From contig CM056576.1 of the NCBI GenBank assembly GCA_029721435.1, forward strand, positions 72,557,876 through 72,621,875: DNA of 64,000 bases, given 5' to 3'. Each line of letters opens with the position of its first letter. The stretch's first letter is position 1. Position numbers and translations under genes: made by a program. This document shows positions 22,808 to 34,117 of this stretch, piece after piece. Source of the stretch: Gymnothorax reevesii (taxonomy: Eukaryota; Chordata; Actinopteri; Anguilliformes; Muraenidae). The notes below the pieces were generated by a model. The model did not search any database, was not told where the DNA came from, and saw only the letters and a list, made by a program, of their open reading frames with translations.

Positions 22808-23029
22808 AGTCTCATGAGGAGGAAGAAGATGATGATGACGATGACGATGATGATGATGACGATGACGATGATGATGAAGTGGAGGATGACGATGACGATG
22901 ACGACGACGATGATGATGACGACGACGATGACGATGGAGATGAGGCAGAGGAAGTGGGGGAGGGGAACGATCGGCCATACAATCTGCGGCAGCGTAAGAC
23001 TGTGCAGCGATATGAAGCCCCTCCTATAG
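22808..23029 (+). CDS. atad2b: atad2b exon: expanded acidic tract and NDRPYNLRQRKTV block
   Basis: This exon encodes residues 43-116. After ESHEEEE come 16 aspartates, EVE, then 17 aspartates, encoded by mixed GAT and GAC codons. The conserved NDRPYNLRQRKTVQRYEAPP follows. The acceptor is ctgttgcag at 22799-22807 and the donor is ag|gtacac at 23030; the last base joins with AG of the next exon to make a glutamate codon. Mammalian ATAD2B has a mixed Glu/Asp stretch here, so the long pure Asp runs look like a lineage-specific microsatellite expansion (inference). Acidic runs of this kind commonly contact histones. Confidence 0.93.
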   Translation, partial: SLMRRKKMMMTMTMMMMTMTMMMKWRMTMTMTTTMMMTTTMTMEMRQRKWGRGTIGHTICGSVRLCSDMKPLL

Positions 23030-23404
23030 GTACACGCCCTTCTACTTGTACTTCTTTATCCTTTCTCCTGTATGGACCATGTCTTTGCCTGTACTCTTTT
23101 GTTATTGCGTATGCCCGTGCGTCTGTGATTCTCTTAATTTATTGTGCGGCACTAGTCTAAAAGGATGTACACTCCCACATTTTTTTAATTATCAGATGTG
23201 AAAAGAAAGTCTCTTCTGCCCCCTCCACCAGATTGACGTTCAGTGGGCCCCAAAATTACTCAGGCAATGCACAAACAATAAAAAAGTACATATAAACGGA
23301 ATAATTATAGAGAAATGGAATACTTATGTGTGAAATACTTTGTTTCGATGGAAACAACCATAATCATCGCAATCATTTCATACACAATAAATTTGAACAA
23401 AATC

Positions 23405-24425
23405 AAGGTTTCATCATGCATTACTTAGTGCAACCAACTCAGCCAAGGATAATGGCATGGAGTCTTTTCCTGTAATTTTTGACAAGGTTAAGGCACACAT
23501 TTGGTGGGGATTTTGGACCATTCCTCTATTCAGATACCTTTCAAGATCCTTTTACATTCTTCGGTTTGCATTCATCAACTGCCTGCTTCAACTTAGCCCA
23601 CAGGTTTTCACTTGGATTGAAGGGTGGCAACTGAGATGGCATTTGCAGAACGTTGATTTTGTGGTCACGGAACCATGTCGGTGTGGATCTTGAGTTTTGC
23701 TTTGGGTCATTGTCTTGTTGGAAAGTCTCCCTATGGCCAAGTCCCAGCCTTCTGGCACAGGCAACCATATTGTCAGCCAACATATCCTGATACTTGGTGG
23801 GATTCATTTTGCCATTAATCTTAACCAGTGCCGCTGGACCTCTTGAATTAAAACAGCCCCAAAACATGACTGACCCACCATCATATTTCACTGCGGATGT
23901 GAGGGACTTCTTTTTGTATGCATCTGTTTTGATGCCAAATGTCCCAATGCTGTATCTGACCAAATCGTGCAATTTTGGTCTCATCTGACAAAAGCACCTT
24001 GTTCCAGTCATAATTTTATTGACTTTTAATGAACTCCAAGCGTTTGCTTCTGTGTCTTCTGGTCAGAAGAAGCTCTGTTCTGCCAACCCTACCAAAGAGC
24101 CTGTGGATGTGGAGGTGGTGCCTGATGGTGCTTTTAGAAACCTGGTGGCCCCAAGATGCCACCACAGCCTGCAGTTCCTTCACAGAGATTCTTGGGGATT
24201 TTGTTGCTTCTCTCACCATCCTCCTCAGTGTCCTGGGGGGCAAAATGCAGTTGCGTCCTCTTCCCTTGAGGTTTACAACAGTTCCATATCTGCGGAATTT
24301 TTTAATAATTGTCCTGACTGTGCTCAGTGGCATATTTAATTGTTTGTGAATCTTCTTGTAGCCGTAACCAGATTTATGACAGTCTGACGATATGCCTCTT
24401 TTGACCTGAAAGTTTTGTTTTCCTC
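23405..24425 (-). mobile_element. Tc1-like transposon, frameshifted transposase
   Basis: Two minus-strand frames (24016-24333 then 23541-24011) cover most of a Tc1 transposase. The first has the paired helix-turn-helix DNA-binding part (STVRTIIKKFRRYGTVVNLK, then SVKELQAVVASWGHQVSKST). The second has VMFWGCF, the second catalytic Asp in FQQDNDPKQ and the Glu in NPSENLWAKLK. The first catalytic Asp (VLLSDETKI) is in another frame near 23990, so at least two frameshifts are present. The element is cut on its 5' side near 24425 by another repeat. Outer limits are approximate. Confidence 0.85.
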
Positions 24426-24439
24426 ATGGCATAGGATGA

Positions 24440-26080
24440 CTGGGATATGGGCCGATAAGCTGCTATTGTGGTGTGGCATCCGTCGTCTGTCGTCCAGAAC
24501 ATTTTGAGCTTTCCGTCCCTATGGGCCGATAGGCTATTGTCGTGGTGTGATGTCCGTTGTCCAAGACATCTTTTATCTTTTTCTTGGCCTGATGAATTTT
24601 TCAATAAATTTGCCATAACATACTACAAAACCATATCTCCTGGCTTTTATTTCCCAGATTTTTGATTTAATCATTTTTGTTCGTTTTGCGGCCGCTTGAA
24701 ATTTTGGCCCCAATGTTAAAGATTGGACTGAGAATTAAAAAAAAAAAAAAAAAGAAAAAGAAAATTCTCCAACTACATGATAACTTTTTCCCTATACTGA
24801 AACACAGTGAAAACGCAACACCTAATTTTTTTATCTTTTTCTTGGCCTAATGCATTTTTGTATAAATTTGCCATAACATACTACTAGGCCATATCTCCAG
24901 ATGTTTAATTTTGGATTTTTGATTTAATTATTTATGTCCCTTTTATGGGCCCTTGAAATTTTGGGTCCAATGTTGGAGAGTACTGAGAAATTAAAAAAAA
25001 AAAATTCTCAAAAACCGTGTGATAAATTTTTTTCTGAATCGGGCAATAAACTTCCCTTTGTACCATCAATGTACAGTGTGAGCGCCATTTTGATTGAATC
25101 GACGGACGTGGGTCTAGTGGGGGCGCTGTACTTTATGAATAACCAAGATTGCCTGTATTGCTTTGTATTGGGGGCGTATAGGAATGGTCATGTATGAAGT
25201 TTCATTTGGTGACCTTGAACTTGACCTTCAGTGACCTTCAACGGCCAAAATTTCCAGTGAAATGTTTGATTTATCAAAATCTTTACAGATAGTGTGGGTT
25301 TGTATTGGAGGGCGTATAGGAAATCAAATATCAACTTTCATTTGGTGACCTTCATATTGACCTTTGAAGGTCAAACTTGACAGAGTGAGAATTCTATGAC
25401 TTTTTTCACTATAAAGGTCACCGAAAGAGCCCAGACTTGTATCACGGACTTATAGGAAGTCACACGTGAACTTTCATTTGGTTACATTCAACTTGACTGT
25501 TGGTGGCATTTGATGGTGAAACTTGACATAATACAATTGCAATGACTTGCATGTCAAAAATGGTCACAGATGGAGTCTAGGTTTGTGTTAGAGATGGAGA
25601 GGAAGCTTTCATTTGTTGACCTTCATATTGACCTTAGGTGGTCAAATGTGACCTATTCAGTGACGTATTTTATTAAAATGGTCACTCTTGAAGTCGTATG
25701 ACGCGCGATAGCTCAAACTAATGCACTGATTTCTCTGAAATTTTGTGGGTGCATTGCTATTACATCAAGGATCAGCTCTATTGATTTTTCACCACGACCA
25801 CTGGAACAGTATGGCTGCCACGGCAGCCATCTTGAAATCGTATGACACGCAGTAACTCAAAAACTATTGCACGGATTTCTCAGAAAGTTTGTGGGTCATT
25901 GCTATGACATCAAGGATGGACTATTGATTTTCATCGTGATCAGTGAAACAATTTGGCCACCACGGCAGCCATCTTGAAATTGCATGAGACACGATAACTG
26001 AATTTGCTCCCACTCATGAAGATTTGGATTGTGCTGCCTTGGCAGAGGTTTGCACTCTCCGAGTGCCTCTAGTCTTATTA
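24440..26080 (+). repeat. Long member of the dispersed hairpin/TCCG family with tail
   Basis: Two similar heads (tgggccgataagctgctatt at 24450, tgggccgataggctattgtc at 24523) each lead to tccgtcgtctgtcgtcc or tccgttgtcc. Body units follow: two near-copies with ttggcctgatgaatttttca / ttggcctaatgcatttttgt, five or so units with ttcatttggtgacctt, and three with acggcagccatcttgaaat. The end is gctgccttggcagaggtttg then cactctccgagtgcc, a hairpin tail also seen at 54540-54590. This is the most complete copy here. Confidence 0.65.
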
Positions 26081-27071
26081 AATCTCACAACCAATATGAG
26101 AGAGAACTGGTGCAATGAAGGGACTTGGGATACATTATCATATTAGCTATGTGACGAAGTGCAATACTCAATCAAGCTGTAACTGTCACTTATGAAAAAC
26201 ATTCATACTTTCTTTCCTGAATTCTAGTGTTTTATTTAATTTTTTAAAACATTGATTATATAATTTTTTTGACTGTCTACCATATTTGAGGTAAAATTGA
26301 CCTAAATTGCTCACTTCGCAACACACTTCTTTCTTTTTTATCCACAGGACTGAAATCAATACCAAGCAATTCGCTTCTTGGGGGCACTATAAAATTCCAA
26401 AACTTTTTTTTTTCTCAGCCAATTTTCATGATCTTGGTGTCAACTCCAAGGCCTTTTCGAGAGCTTTCAATGGGTTTTTAATTCATTAAAATTCATCGCC
26501 TTTCAATTTTTTGTCACATCGTTAACAGTGTTCAATCATAACCAATATTGTCTCACGCTTAATCTAAACACTTGACAACTCGATCACTCGAACATATTTT
26601 TTCAGCGGTATTACTCGTAATTGTGGATTCTTTGTCCTTATACCATGGTCTGAATACTGAATATTTATTTATTTATTTTTTTAATTCGCTGACTGTTATG
26701 GATTAAAACCCTGCAAACTCACAGGTAGTTCGGCTATGGTAGTTTCACCATTTGAATTTCATCCACTAGTCAACCTGTAACCTCAGCACCGTTAGAGCAC
26801 TGGCATTTGGCTAGGTATAACGAGCTGCTCATTTATCTCAAGTATATTTGGCAGCGTCATAAGTTGCGTCCTGTGAGGCGGTGAGAAATGGGTACTCTAG
26901 CAATAATGACCGTAAATATTATAGCAGCGAGGTAATCAGGCTTTATTCATTAAACGATAGAAATTGTGTATGGTTATCAATGTGTCAGCACCATGGACAC
27001 AATCATGGTACTGACAGATCTCTGCAAAAAACACAGCTTACCAAGACATACTCATTTTAGGATTTTAATTA
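26081..27071. other. Intronic DNA, no recognised gene
   Basis: AT-rich sequence with short frames only. Ends at the TA target of the Tc1 element at 27072. Confidence 0.5.
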
Positions 27072-28200
27072 CAAAACCCAAAACCAGTGAAGTTGGCACG
27101 TTATGTAAATTGTAGATAAAAACAGAATACAATGATTTGCAAATCCTTTTCAACTTGCATTCAATTGAATACACTGCAAAGACAAGATGTTTAATGTTCA
27201 AACTGAGAAACTTTTTTTTTTTTTTTGCAAATAATCATTAACTTAGAATTTAAAGGCAGCAACACATTGCAAAAAAGTTGGCACAAGGGCCTTTTTACCA
27301 CTGTGTTACATCGCCTCTCCTTTTAACGACACTCCGTAAACGTTTGGGAAGTGAGGAGACCAATTTTTGAAGCTTTTCAGGTGGAACTCTTTCCCATTCT
27401 TGCTTGATGTACAGCTTAAGTTGTTGAACAGTTTGGGGTCTCTGTCGTATTTTACGCTTCATAATGCGCCGCACATTTTCAATGGGAGACAGGTCTGGAC
27501 TACAGGCAGGCCAGTCTAGTACCCGCACTCTTTTACTACGGAGCCATGCTGTTGTAACTCGTGCAGAATGTGGCTTGGCATTGTCTTGCTGAAATAAGCA
27601 GGGGCGTCCATGAAAAAGACGTTGCTTGGATGGCAACATGCGTTGCTGCAAAACCTGTATGTACCTTTCAGCATCACATGCAGTGATTTCTCCAGATTCT
27701 CTGAACCTTTTGACAATATTACGGACCGTAGATGATGAAATCCCTAAATTTCTTGCAATAGCTCGTTGAGGAATGTTGTTTTTAAACTGTTCGACAATCG
27801 GCTCACGCATTTGTTCAATAAGTGGTGACCCTCGCCCCATCCTTGTTTGTGAATGACTGAGCATTTCAGGGAAGCTGCTTTTATACCCAATCATGGCACC
27901 CACCTGTTCCCAATTAGCCCGTTCACCTATGGGATGTTCCAAATAAGTGTTTGATGAGCATTCCTCAACTCTCAATTCCTCAACCGCTTCTGCCAGCTTT
28001 TTTGAAACATGTTGCAGGCATCAAATTCCAAATGAGATGATATTTGCGAAAAATTACAAAGTTTACCTGTTTGAACATTAAGTAACTTGTCTTTGCAGTG
28101 TATTCAATTGAATATAGGTTGTAAAGGATTTGCAAATCATTGTATTCTGTTTTTATTTACGATTTACACAACGTGCCAACTTCACTGGTTTTGGGTTTTG
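27072..28200 (-). mobile_element. Tc1-like transposon with TA target duplication, internally deleted
   Basis: It starts caaaacccaaaaccagtgaa and ends with the inverted ttcactggttttgggttttg. TA lies on both sides (27070-27071 and 28201-28202). Inverted repeats run over 100 bp inward. One minus-strand frame (27295-27975, 226 aa) has the helix-turn-helix part (IPQRAIARNLGISSSTVRNI) and then jumps from GEITA to CDAERY. About 150 residues with the first catalytic Asp are lost. The later CLFQQDNAKPHSA and WPACSPDLSPIENV remain. It is non-autonomous but the shortened frame is open. Confidence 0.92.
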
Positions 28201-28428
28201 TACTTTTTAGTTACTTTATTCGTGACTTTTCCACTTTATTTGGGTTTATCCTGCAAGTTTTGTATTCATGTTTACATAATTGTTCAGCTATCCAGCTAAT
28301 ATTCGCAGACTATTTTAGACATTAGATTAATAAATTAGATTAGACATTAGATTAATAAAAATAAATTTTAAGACACATTTTATAGTTTTGCGGCGTTTGA
28401 GGACTCTGATATATCGGTCCATAACGGA

Positions 28429-29385
28429 CTAAGTGGCGGCATGGATGGTGTTGTCCCGCTGGTCTTGCTCAGTCCTTGAAGCGAGTATCGGAGTCATCAG
28501 CCAATGTTTCAAAGGGTAGCCACTGTCCCCGAGAAGCAGCCTGTTAACTGTTCCAGCCTCAATCCTGGTACAGCGCACTCTCCCCGAAGATGCGTGCATC
28601 ATGAGTGGATCCAGGCCATCTTGCCCCCAAATTGATGACTCAGTAATTGGCATCAGAAGTAATTTGCGCATTGATGGAGTGGTATCCTCTACGGTTTACA
28701 TATAAATACTTGTCAGATGGAGCCTGCATCTGGATGCGAGTCCCATCAATGCAGCCCAAGATTCCAGGGATGCAGGAGGTCTGGTGGAGTCGTTGCTTCA
28801 TCAACGCGAATCTACAGTTTGGAGACGAGCATACCGTGGAAGGCGGTGAAACTGCGGATGGCCCGACATCCGGAGTTATGAATGCCGATCATGTCTCCAA
28901 CTCTATGGAAACTGTGCTTTCCAAAGCAAAAACGATGTGCAATCAGCAGATGCAGCATTGGTGGCAATGCTTCTTTGTGGTTCGACGCAAATTGCAAGTC
29001 CGGTGACAGCTCTTCAAGTTCATACAGATCCCTCAGACAGAGTCGAAACCTCTCATTCAGCTCCTTGTCATTGTCAAGGTCCAGTGGGTTGCTTCTGTCC
29101 CTAATTACTCTTTCCCATCTAAATGCCCACTCGTAAAGGCGATAAATGAGATGCGCCATCGTCTTTCGTTAACCGTACAGTTAGTATAGTTGTTACTATA
29201 GAAACAGAAAGATTATCCTACTTTACGCCTGCTGCTGACCATACCTGGTCTTAGTGAGAAGGCGCCTTAAGCTGGTGCACTTAAGCTGGTGCAATTGGTG
29301 TAACTATGCGACTGGACTTAGAACGCCAAGTTACACATGGTTTTGGCCAAGACCAGGCTTAAGACCAGTTGGTGCAACTGGCCCT
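28429..29385 (-). mobile_element. PIF/Harbinger transposon, decayed HARBI1-like transposase
   Basis: The minus strand carries a broken HARBI1-like DDE nuclease. An intact 115-aa frame (28812-29159) ends with LLIAHRFCFGKHSFHRVGDM then IGIHNSG. Next comes PGILGCIDGTRIQMQAPSDK, YVNRRGYHSINAQ, a stop, and ARWPGSTHDARIFGESALYQ. After a frameshift, LLGDSGYPLKHWLMTPI (frame 28429-28671) carries the second catalytic Asp. The right terminus has aagaccagttggtgcaactg then gccct at 29363-29387, fitting Harbinger ends. The left terminus and the last catalytic Glu are missing. Confidence 0.85.
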
Positions 29386-29773
29386 AGGATCCTTGATCCT
29401 ATTTTTTGTAGATTTTGTTCACAGTCATTTTCAAGGTTGCTATTAATTGTGAAACTTTGCTTTGAAGGAAAAAGATTTTTATTTAAAACTGTAAATGATT
29501 TTGGTTGCTTCCATCGGAAAATTAATATTGTGCAGTATTTCTCGCATGTTGTTGTTCAGAGTTTCTCTTTATATATTTTCTTGAATTTTTTTTTTTTTTC
29601 AAGTATTGTCTGTGTATTGCCAGTCTGGGGTGCCAGTAATTTTGGAGCCCACTATATATGAATGCATGCCTGCATGTGCATTGTTTTGATATTGTTTTTC
29701 TTGAAACATTTTTGATATTGTTTGTTCATAAACATTTTATGATGTTGAGAATTTCCAAGTTATTTTCTTAAAG

Positions 29774-29980
29774 CTGGGGTCCTCAATCTTACCCAGAAAG
29801 GGCTGGTGTGGGTGCTGGCATTCCAACCAAGTAGTTGCCCCCCTCATTCTACGAATCAAGATCTTAAGCTAAGACTCCAAGGGTTGACTAGTAGAATCAA
29901 GTGAGTAACTGCTTGGTTGCAAATGAATGCCTGCTCCCACAGTGGCTCACTCTGGGTAGGATCGAGGACCTCTGGCTTAA
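29774..29980. mobile_element. MITE with inverted ends
   Basis: The left end agctggggtcctcaatctta (then cccagaaagggctggtgtgg) pairs with the right end taggatcgaggacctctggc read backwards. Arms are about 50 bp with several differences. Both sides have cttaa, a possible target duplication. It directly abuts the Tc1-like element at 29986. Confidence 0.7.
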
Positions 29981-29985
29981 ACATA

Positions 29986-31959
29986 CAAAGCCCAATTCCA
30001 GTGAAGTTGGGATGTTGTGTTAAGCATAGACAACATATCTGATGTTGGAAGTGAGACATTTTACCATTTCATGAAAAATATTTTGAATTTTAATGGCAGC
30101 AATTCATCTCAAAAACGTGGGGACAGGGCAATGTTTACCGTTGTCTTGCATCCCCTCTTCTTTTAACAACAGCCTGTAAATGTCTGGGAAGTGATGAGAC
30201 CAATTGCTGGAGTTTTGGAAGAGGGCTGTTGTCCCACTTTGTCTGATGTAGTATTCTAGCTGATCAACAGCCCTGGGTCTTCGATGCCAGATTTTTATGC
30301 CCCCGCCCTCCAAAGAGTCCAAATGTCGACACCATGTCCGTCTGTTCTGTTGTCCGTAAAATTTTCATTTCCGTGGCATAACTTGAAAATCCCTCGTCGG
30401 ATTGATGCCATTTTGTAATGGCGTATTGGGAGTGGCTAGAGGAAGGTTCCTTTCGAAAACCAGCGTCGTGCGATATCTAATATGGCCGCCACTGCAGCCA
30501 TCTCAATATGCTCTTGATCAACATACAGGTGGGAGCATATGCCACGCTCTGCGTTGCTCTTGTTTGTTTTATGATGTGCCAAGTGTTCCCTATTGGGAAA
30601 GTTCTGGACTTCAGGCAAACATTTCAGCAACCAGACTCTGCTACAGCAAAGCCATGCTGTTGTGATGAATGCAGTATGTGGGTTAACATTGTCTTGGAGG
30701 GTAGATATGTCTTTTTCATGAATTCAACAGTTGTCTCAGAAGAGGAAATTAATACTGTAATTACGCCGTCATCATTTAGATATCGATAAGAAACGACACA
30801 TTTTATTGTTCAAACGGGCAGGGACCGATAAAGCAGATCAGAAACAAAGTTGGTCTCCTTTCACGCAGTGGCACTGAAAGTCTCCGTTATAATACCTCAG
30901 TAATGGTACGTTCAGGGCACCATTCAGGCGTGACCAGCGGGCCTTACACACCAGCTGGTAGGAGCTCGCACATTAACTCGCAGGGGGTACTGAGGGCTGT
31001 ACTGTAAGATGTCCACGCCATAGGCACTAATGCAACCCCATACCGTCAGAGGTGCAAGCTTTTGAACTGAGCGCTGAGAACAAGCTGGATGATCCCCCTC
31101 ATCTTTAGTCCCTACGACACCGCGTCCGTGGTTTCCAAAAAGAGTTTCAAATTTTGATTCATCTGACCAGAGAACAGTTTTCCATTTTGCCTCAGTCTAT
31201 TTTAAATGAGCTTTGGCCCAGAGTAGACAGCGACATTTCTGGATCTGCATGATGCACCTTAGACTTACATTTGTGGATTGCATGGAAAACTGTGTTCACA
31301 GAGAATGATTTCTGGAAGTGTTCCTTAGCCCTTGCTGTGAATTCCAGTTCAGAATTATGCCTGTTTTTAATCCAATGTCACCTGAGGGCCCGAAGATCAG
31401 GAGCATCCAATATTGCCCTTCAGCCTTGTGCCTTGCGCACAGGTTTTAGTTTCTCCAAATTCTCTGAAGCTTTTGATGATTTTGATATGTACTGTAGATG
31501 GTGGGATTTTCAAAATCCTTGCAATTTTACACAGAGGAACATTTTTATGAAATTGTTCCACAGTTTTTAGACTTTTTTGCAGATTGGTGAGCCTCTGCCC
31601 ATCTTTACTTCTGAGAGACTCTGCTTCTCTAAAACACTCTTTTTATACCCAGTCATGTTACCGACCTGTAGACATTTCACCTAATTAGTTGCAAAATGCT
31701 CCTTCAGCTGGTTTTTATCAGTACTTATCACTTCTCCAGCCTTTTGTTGCCCCTGTCCCAACGTTTTTTGATGTGTTGCTGCCATCAAATGAAAAATGAG
31801 GTAGTGTATTTCAGGAAAGGGTAAAATATCTCACTTTCAACATCAAATATTTAGTTCATGTTGTATTGTGAATAAAATGAGTGTTTGAGATTTTCGAATC
31901 CTTGTTTTCGAATTCTGTTTCTATTTGCGTTTTACCCAACGTCCCAACGTTGGGGTTTG
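29986..31959 (-). mobile_element. Tc1-like element with TA duplication and nested repeat
   Basis: It starts caaagcccaattccagtgaa after TA and ends with caacgttggggtttg before TA (31960-31961). The minus strand at about 30120-30240 still reads as the transposase C-terminus (LVSSLPRHLQAVVKRRGD). The right part near 31560-31640 resembles the N-terminal end of the same family. Between these, about 30299-30535 is a copy of the hairpin/TCCG family (atgcccccgccctccaaaga, ggccgccactgcagccatct). The middle is heavily decayed. Confidence 0.7.
30299..30535 (+). repeat. Dispersed hairpin/TCCG family copy nested in a Tc1-like element
   Basis: Head tgcccccgccctccaaagag, then gtccgtctgttctgttgtcc, ttccgtggcataacttgaaa and atggccgccactgcagccat. 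These match the same landmarks at 25800, 34500 and 51480. It lies inside the Tc1-like element at 29986-31959, so it is younger than that copy. Confidence 0.6.
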
Positions 31960-32990
31960 TACAACCCAGGTGTATAATTCCAGCTCATGCCTCATCTAAA
32001 GAAAAATGAGGAGGCGTTTTGGCTGTTATCTTATTACATCTTGTACATTACACTGGGTGTGTGTGTGTCAGATGGGCACGTACTTAAGATCATTAAAAAT
32101 TCAAGGAACAGATACACCAAGTTAATAACTTCCATCTACTTGAGGGATGCCATCAGAGACCACGAGAATTTGAGAATTTTGCTTCTACTTACTTTTTACT
32201 TCTAGATTTTTATAGCCTGTGATCACAAAAAGATATTTTTGCAAAAGAGATTTTATGTTCCATTAAGACCACCCAAGTTTTTCAAGTAAAATGACCTATT
32301 TCTGTGGTCCCAAGTGCAGCGGCAGAATCTAGCAGGACAGCATAATGAGAGTGCTCGAAACTGGGTTCAAAAATTTTGAAAGATCGACCAATCGTAAAAA
32401 ATGCCCGACTGTTGATGGACATGGATTGGTTTTGAACTGCGACAGCCCTAATGTGCACCATAGACTTCACAGAACAGATAACTGTTGCATCAGCCATTTA
32501 CTTTCCTCCGGCTGTGGAAAAGCATTTTAGCTCACTGAGGTTCTGTTTTTGGCTGCCACAAAGTTGTAGAATTTGTAACTTGCTCAGTGGTTCAGTTGTC
32601 AGTGGTCCATTTAGCGTGTTAGATGCAGTGATGTAACCTGGAGCTTCACAAATTGGCCCACAGGGAGACGATGACATGAACAGACTAGACTGTTGGTCGC
32701 CCACTGGTTGACGTGTATCCCGGAACCCCGAAAGTAATTGCGGCCAAAATGGACTGGCTTTGTGACCTTTCCACACGTAAAGCCCAGACCAAATATGAAA
32801 CGAATCGGTTGAAATTTGTGGGCTTAAAGCGCTCAAGAGCAAGTCTCTGTGGACACTGCATGACCATTGCTGACCCATAAGATCCCTGACTCTTCAGGGG
32901 ATACAAGACTACATTGAATGTATATTTGCTTGCATACGTGCATTTGAGTGTTACAGTTGGTCTGACCCGCCCCCGGCTCCTTGTATTCAG
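31960..32990. other. Intronic DNA, no recognised gene
   Basis: Short overlapping frames on both strands without recognisable domains; the last 40 bases are the acceptor region of the exon at 32991. Confidence 0.5.
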
Positions 32991-33066
32991 AGCCTGTGAG
33001 CAGGAGGCAGAGCAAGAACTCGCTGTTCGACACACACAGATCACCAGCGCGCCGGAGCCACATCAG
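32991..33066 (+). CDS. atad2b: atad2b exon: Ser/Arg linker (SLFDTHRSPARRSHI)
   Basis: This short 76-base exon encodes residues 117-141, PVSRRQSKNSLFDTHRSPAR and onward to SHI. It matches the ATAD2B segment before RKKHAIHSSD. The acceptor is ttgtattcag (to 32990) and the donor is ag|gtctgt at 33067. The phase fits both neighbours: G from 23029 plus AG gives Glu, and AG at the end plus G from 33196 gives Arg. It carries no long open frame of its own and would be missed by ORF length alone. Confidence 0.9.
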
Positions 33067-33195
33067 GTCTGTTCCCTCCCTCTCTCTTATGAGTTAGAAG
33101 CACATACAATCTCTGCTGAACAACTCCTCCCATTCTTCTGCGTATGTGTTTGCACAACTCCTGCGTCTCATATGATCTGTGTGTGCGATCTGCAG

Positions 33196-33297
33196 GATAA
33201 AGAAACACGCCATCCACAGTAGCGACACAACATCTTCATCTGATGAGGAGCGATTCGAGCGAAGAAAAAGCAAGAGCATGACTCGTGCAAGAAACCG
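33196..33297 (+). CDS. atad2b: atad2b exon: KKHAIHSSD and Ser/Arg-rich segment
   Basis: This exon encodes residues 142-175, IKKHAIHSSDTTSSSDEERF and onward to RKSKSMTRARN, nearly identical to mammalian ATAD2B. The acceptor is atctgcag ending at 33195 and the donor is cg|gtaggg at 33298. The segment is rich in Ser next to acidic residues and in Arg/Lys, so it is a plausible phosphorylated linker (inference). Only 129 bases separate it from the previous exon and 125 from the next. Confidence 0.93.
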
Positions 33298-33422
33298 GTA
33301 GGGTCTCGGATCTAAACCCTGCTTCACGTCACTGTGTTGACGGCGTGCTCTTGTTCGTTATCTGCATGTGAGCTTTTGTCAGTTTCCTGCTTCACTCGGG
33401 TGTCTTGCCCCTCTGCTCTCAG

Positions 33423-33534
33423 GTGCTTACCCATGAACCTGCGGCCTGAAGACCTGGCCAGTGGGGTGCTGCGGGACCGTGTGAAAGTGGGGGCGAGTTT
33501 GGCGGATGTGGATCCCATGAACCTCGACACTTCT
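33423..33534 (+). CDS. atad2b: atad2b exon: linker before the AAA+ domain
   Basis: This exon encodes residues 176-213, CLPMNLRPEDLASGVLRDRV and onward to KVGASLADVDPMNLDTS, a conserved ATAD2-family segment just before the AAA+ core. The acceptor is ctctgctctcag ending at 33422 and the donor is tct|gtgagt at 33535. It ends in phase 0. The following intron is 7.4 kb long and holds a hAT-like element and a LINE. Confidence 0.94.
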
Positions 33535-33879
33535 GTGAGTTTCAGCAGATTCAACAAATATGAAATTGTTTTATCCCCCGCCGTGCGTTTAGCGCGAATA
33601 AGTCGGAAATAAGTCGACTCATCAAGAAAATTCTAATGGTCATTGTTCGGTGCTCAGTCCGTCATTGTAGCTCAACCGCCATCGGGTTATACAGCAAGAT
33701 AAAGACCCAAAGTGCAAAATGTGCTGCTAAATGGCTCCGTAGAATCAAAAAACACATTTTTATTTATCCTTATCCTCTAATCAGGTTAAGAGACTCTCAG
33801 ATTAAAAATCCCTTTTCATGAGTGACCTGGCCAAGAAGGCAGCAGGAACAGTTACAGCAATGAAACCAGCACTAAGATT

Positions 33880-34080
33880 TTGGAATGCCCCAGGCAACCT
33901 TTGGCTCAAACCCCATTGAGATGCTGAGGCATGATTTAAAACAGGAAGTCCATGCTCGAAAATCCTCTCGTGGCTGAATTTAAGCAATTCTGCAAAAAAA
34001 GGACCAAAATTCTTCCAAAACAATTGTGAAAGGCTGATCTGATCAGAAACCTTGGGTTGAAGTTATTTTTGGTGAAGGCA
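33880..34080 (+). mobile_element. Tc1-like transposase C-terminal fragment
   Basis: The + strand reads, with one frame change and one stop, GSNPIEMLRHDLKQEVHARK, then a region like AILQKKGPKFFQNNCERLI, which is the C-terminal end of a Tc1 transposase after the catalytic Glu (NPIE). No inverted repeats are seen. Confidence 0.65.
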
Positions 34081-34117
34081 GGCAACCTGTTGGCTGAAAG
34101 TTCACTTATTCTTTTCC

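Noticed and set aside
22763..23029. Met/Thr-repeat protein frame and the His/Arg-rich minus-strand frame (22781-22978)
   Set aside because: Both read the GAT/GAC microsatellite of the atad2b exon in the wrong frame or strand; splice phase and homology fix the Asp frame.
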